Below, piece after piece: positions 62,694 through 64,000 of a stretch of 64,000 nucleotides of DNA. The stretch is from contig NW_003101681.1 of assembly GCF_000003855.2 (NCBI RefSeq), positions 5,987,707 to 6,051,706 on the forward strand, written 5' to 3'. Position numbers and translations under genes: made by a program. The stretch comes from Blastomyces gilchristii SLH14081. Its lineage: Eukaryota; Ascomycota; Eurotiomycetes; Onygenales; Ajellomycetaceae. Position 1 is the first letter of the stretch. Every line of letters begins with the position of its first letter. The notes under the pieces are model-generated. The model was not told where the DNA came from and did no database searches. It worked only from the letters and a program-made list of their open reading frames with translations.

Positions 62694-63052
62694 TCTATTA
62701 AAATAGCTATATACTATCTTTTAATAATTTGTTTTATTACAGTCTCTCTTTACTTTATCTTTTTCTTTTAATTCTTTTCTATCTATCTATTTAATATATC
62801 TATCTTTAAGACTGTGTTCTCTTTTCTTTTATCATGATATTGTCAAATGATTTCAAAGTATCAGAAAATGTTAAAATGCTGTAATTTATAAACAGTTTTT
62901 ATATTCTGAGCTGAAATTTTCAGATTTTGCATATCTGAAATTAATGAATGTATAATAGTTAACTTTACAGATATAGAAAAAACTCTGAGAACTAAAAGTT
63001 CTCAGATAGATATTATAGTCTCTGACTATATACATCTATAATTGAAGAATAA

Positions 63053-63364
63053 TGTGACGGACTGCGTCTGATCAATTATATAGACTATTCTGTTACACTT
63101 CACAGATTTCTACTGTTTCAATTCTCAGTCACTTTACAGATTTCTAACATTCTAATTCTCGGTCGCTGATTCTCAGCTGAAAACCTACAGAATTTCTATT
63201 CTTTCACTCTGAAGCTTCACCGCGTACGTCACTGCATACATGTATAAATATTCATCTCAATCACTGATTTTCACACTTTCTCTTTCTTTTCTTCTCAAAT
63301 GTTTTTCTCTCTGTTATATAAGATCTATATATTATACTGATCTATTCAGTGTAGATCTCTTACA
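63053..63364 (+). repeat. LTR-like sequence, related to 16235-16509
   Basis: TGTGACGGACTGCG to GATCTCTTACA, 312 bp. Less mutated than its relative (keeps CGCGTACG and CGGTCGC). It abuts the 3' end of LINE-A. No flanking duplication recognised. Confidence 0.5.
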
Positions 63365-63371
63365 CTAGAAA

Positions 63372-63440
63372 AATGTTCATTATCTTCTTATTAAAAATGA
63401 TTATTCATATATTATCTTCTCATTAGAAATGATTATTCAT
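63372..63440. repeat. Imperfect tandem duplication, about 32 bp
   Basis: ATTATCTTCTTATTAAAAAT then GATTATTCAT is repeated with two or three differences. Lies between the LTR-like sequence and LINE-D. Confidence 0.75.
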
Positions 63441-63512
63441 CAAGAGATATCTGAATATGTAAATAACACATAGAAAAGCAGTGATACTGTTTCACTTTAA
63501 CCGATTTGTGAG

Positions 63513-64000
63513 ACCGCTCCACCACGAACTCGCTCGATTTTTCGAATAAGAACCCGCCGATAGATCCATCGAAAAGCCCTCGATCATACGAGCATTCTGA
63601 CCCCATCGCCGACCGCATACCCTGTGTGGTGGTGGAGTTATCCAGCCAAACGTGAACCGGACGTTGTTTGAAACTCCTGTGTGGGATTATCCCCTGTTCT
63701 CCCCTATCACATCACAACCCCGGGCCAGAGTGCCATACAAATTGTAAGGTGAAGTGACCTAGTCATATGCACCAATCTTCTCAATTTTGAAAGATCCCTG
63801 ACCTGTAGTTGTGAAGATATCCGAGGAGTGACCTCCGCGAAAACCCTGTTCATCTTTGATGTTTCAAAACACCAACACCAAGTCTCACCCTCGTACCGTC
63901 CTTCCCAATCTGGCCCATCCCCAGCAGAAAAATACAAAAAGATATCTCAGTAATAATATCAAGCACATAATCAACAGACTCTTCTGAAGTGCAATCTCCA
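63513..64000 (+). mobile_element. LINE-D 5' end, runs off the window
   Basis: Matches the LINE-B leader from ACCGCTCCACCACG onward, including the first 155-bp-type repeat near 63.87 kb. The least mutated copy of this leader: it keeps CTCCGCG, CCGTCC and GGCCCATCCCC. A plus-strand LINE should continue beyond 64000. Confidence 0.88.

Larger units (their letters stand above)
16660..63053 (+). mobile_element. LINE-A, split by gypsy-1
   Basis: Non-LTR retrotransposon of the Tad/I-like type. The 5' part is 16660-21968 and the 3' part 62157-63053, with the 40-kb gypsy-1 complex in between. After removing gypsy-1 and one copy of GATTC the ORF2 frame is continuous (3957 nt, two codons shorter than LINE-B and LINE-C). 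It is more mutated than the other copies, with many CAA-to-TAA changes. The 3' end is TTGAAGAATAAT, so the (AAT)n tail is short or worn. No clear target duplication of its own was found. Confidence 0.85.
8990..64000. other. AT-rich, RIP-like mutated repeat block
   Basis: From about 9.0 kb composition drops abruptly to very AT-rich and stays so, apart from short GC-rich islands (about 26258-26350, 32023-32260, 34080-34585, 40430-40533, 42789-43030, 46324-46620, 54400-54570, 63513-63740). Every substantial stretch I could read is a transposable element with stop codons at former Gln (TAA, TAG) and Trp (TGA) codons. Copies of one family differ mostly by C/T and G/A. This is the pattern of repeat-induced mutation on both strands; methylation followed by deamination would look similar. 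Confidence 0.85.

Noticed and set aside
8990..64000. A host biosynthetic or effector gene hidden in the AT-rich block
   Set aside because: I looked for non-transposon domains and intact long frames on both strands and found none; all frames over 100 codons are element fragments or biased low-complexity sequence.

Overview
The window looks like nuclear DNA of a filamentous ascomycete, probably Eurotiomycetes. The genes have short GT-AG introns (65-134 nt), the first two encode proteins typical of that group, and the tRNA genes carry introns. It has two sharply different halves. The first 9 kb has ordinary base composition and holds genes: a CHY zinc-finger gene on the minus strand, running off the left edge; a divergent 1255-residue inositol polyphosphate 5-phosphatase gene with a beta-propeller; a decayed dehydrogenase pseudogene (L-gulonate 3-dehydrogenase / lambda-crystallin type); and two intron-containing tRNA-Pro genes that sit right at the border.

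From about 9.0 kb to the end the DNA is very AT-rich. By eye it is almost entirely retrotransposons mutated by C-to-T / G-to-A changes (RIP-like). I found no host gene in it. The insertions can be untangled because most still have target-site duplications (TSDs). At 9-16.2 kb there is a relic of a gypsy LTR end carrying two copies of a 505-bp inverted-repeat element (MITE) and a complete 5.7-kb copia element (10530-16230, TSD GCTCT). From about 16.2 to 63.4 kb there is a Russian-doll nest. LINE-A is split by gypsy-1 (21969-62156, TSD GATTC). Gypsy-1 contains gypsy-2 (23435-40533, TSD GCCAT/GCTAT) and LINE-C (42779-58598). Gypsy-2 contains a composite SINE (26258-27330) and, inside its right LTR, LINE-B (31983-40189). 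LINE-B carries a nearly unmutated MITE (34080-34585). LINE-C is split by gypsy-3 (46324-54573). A fourth LINE starts at about 63.51 kb and runs off the right edge.

Three independent length checks support the untangling. Removing gypsy-3 from LINE-C restores an ORF2 of 3963 nt, the same as LINE-B. Removing gypsy-1 from LINE-A restores an in-frame ORF2 of 3957 nt. Removing LINE-B restores a right gypsy-2 LTR of 533 bp, the same as the left one. All LTR elements lie on the minus strand; all LINEs and the SINE lie on the plus strand.

The most interesting item is the 1.07-kb SINE. It has a tRNA-like head with A and B boxes, an unrelated body, and a 3' end copied from the local LINE family down to the (AAT)n tail. 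Other notable points are a roughly 230-bp GC-rich block at the 5' end of three LINE copies that has escaped the mutation seen around it, opposite-strand ORFs in the 3' part of all three gypsy elements, and a mutation context that does not look like simple CpA-directed RIP. All calls come from reading the sequence; no database search or alignment program was run.
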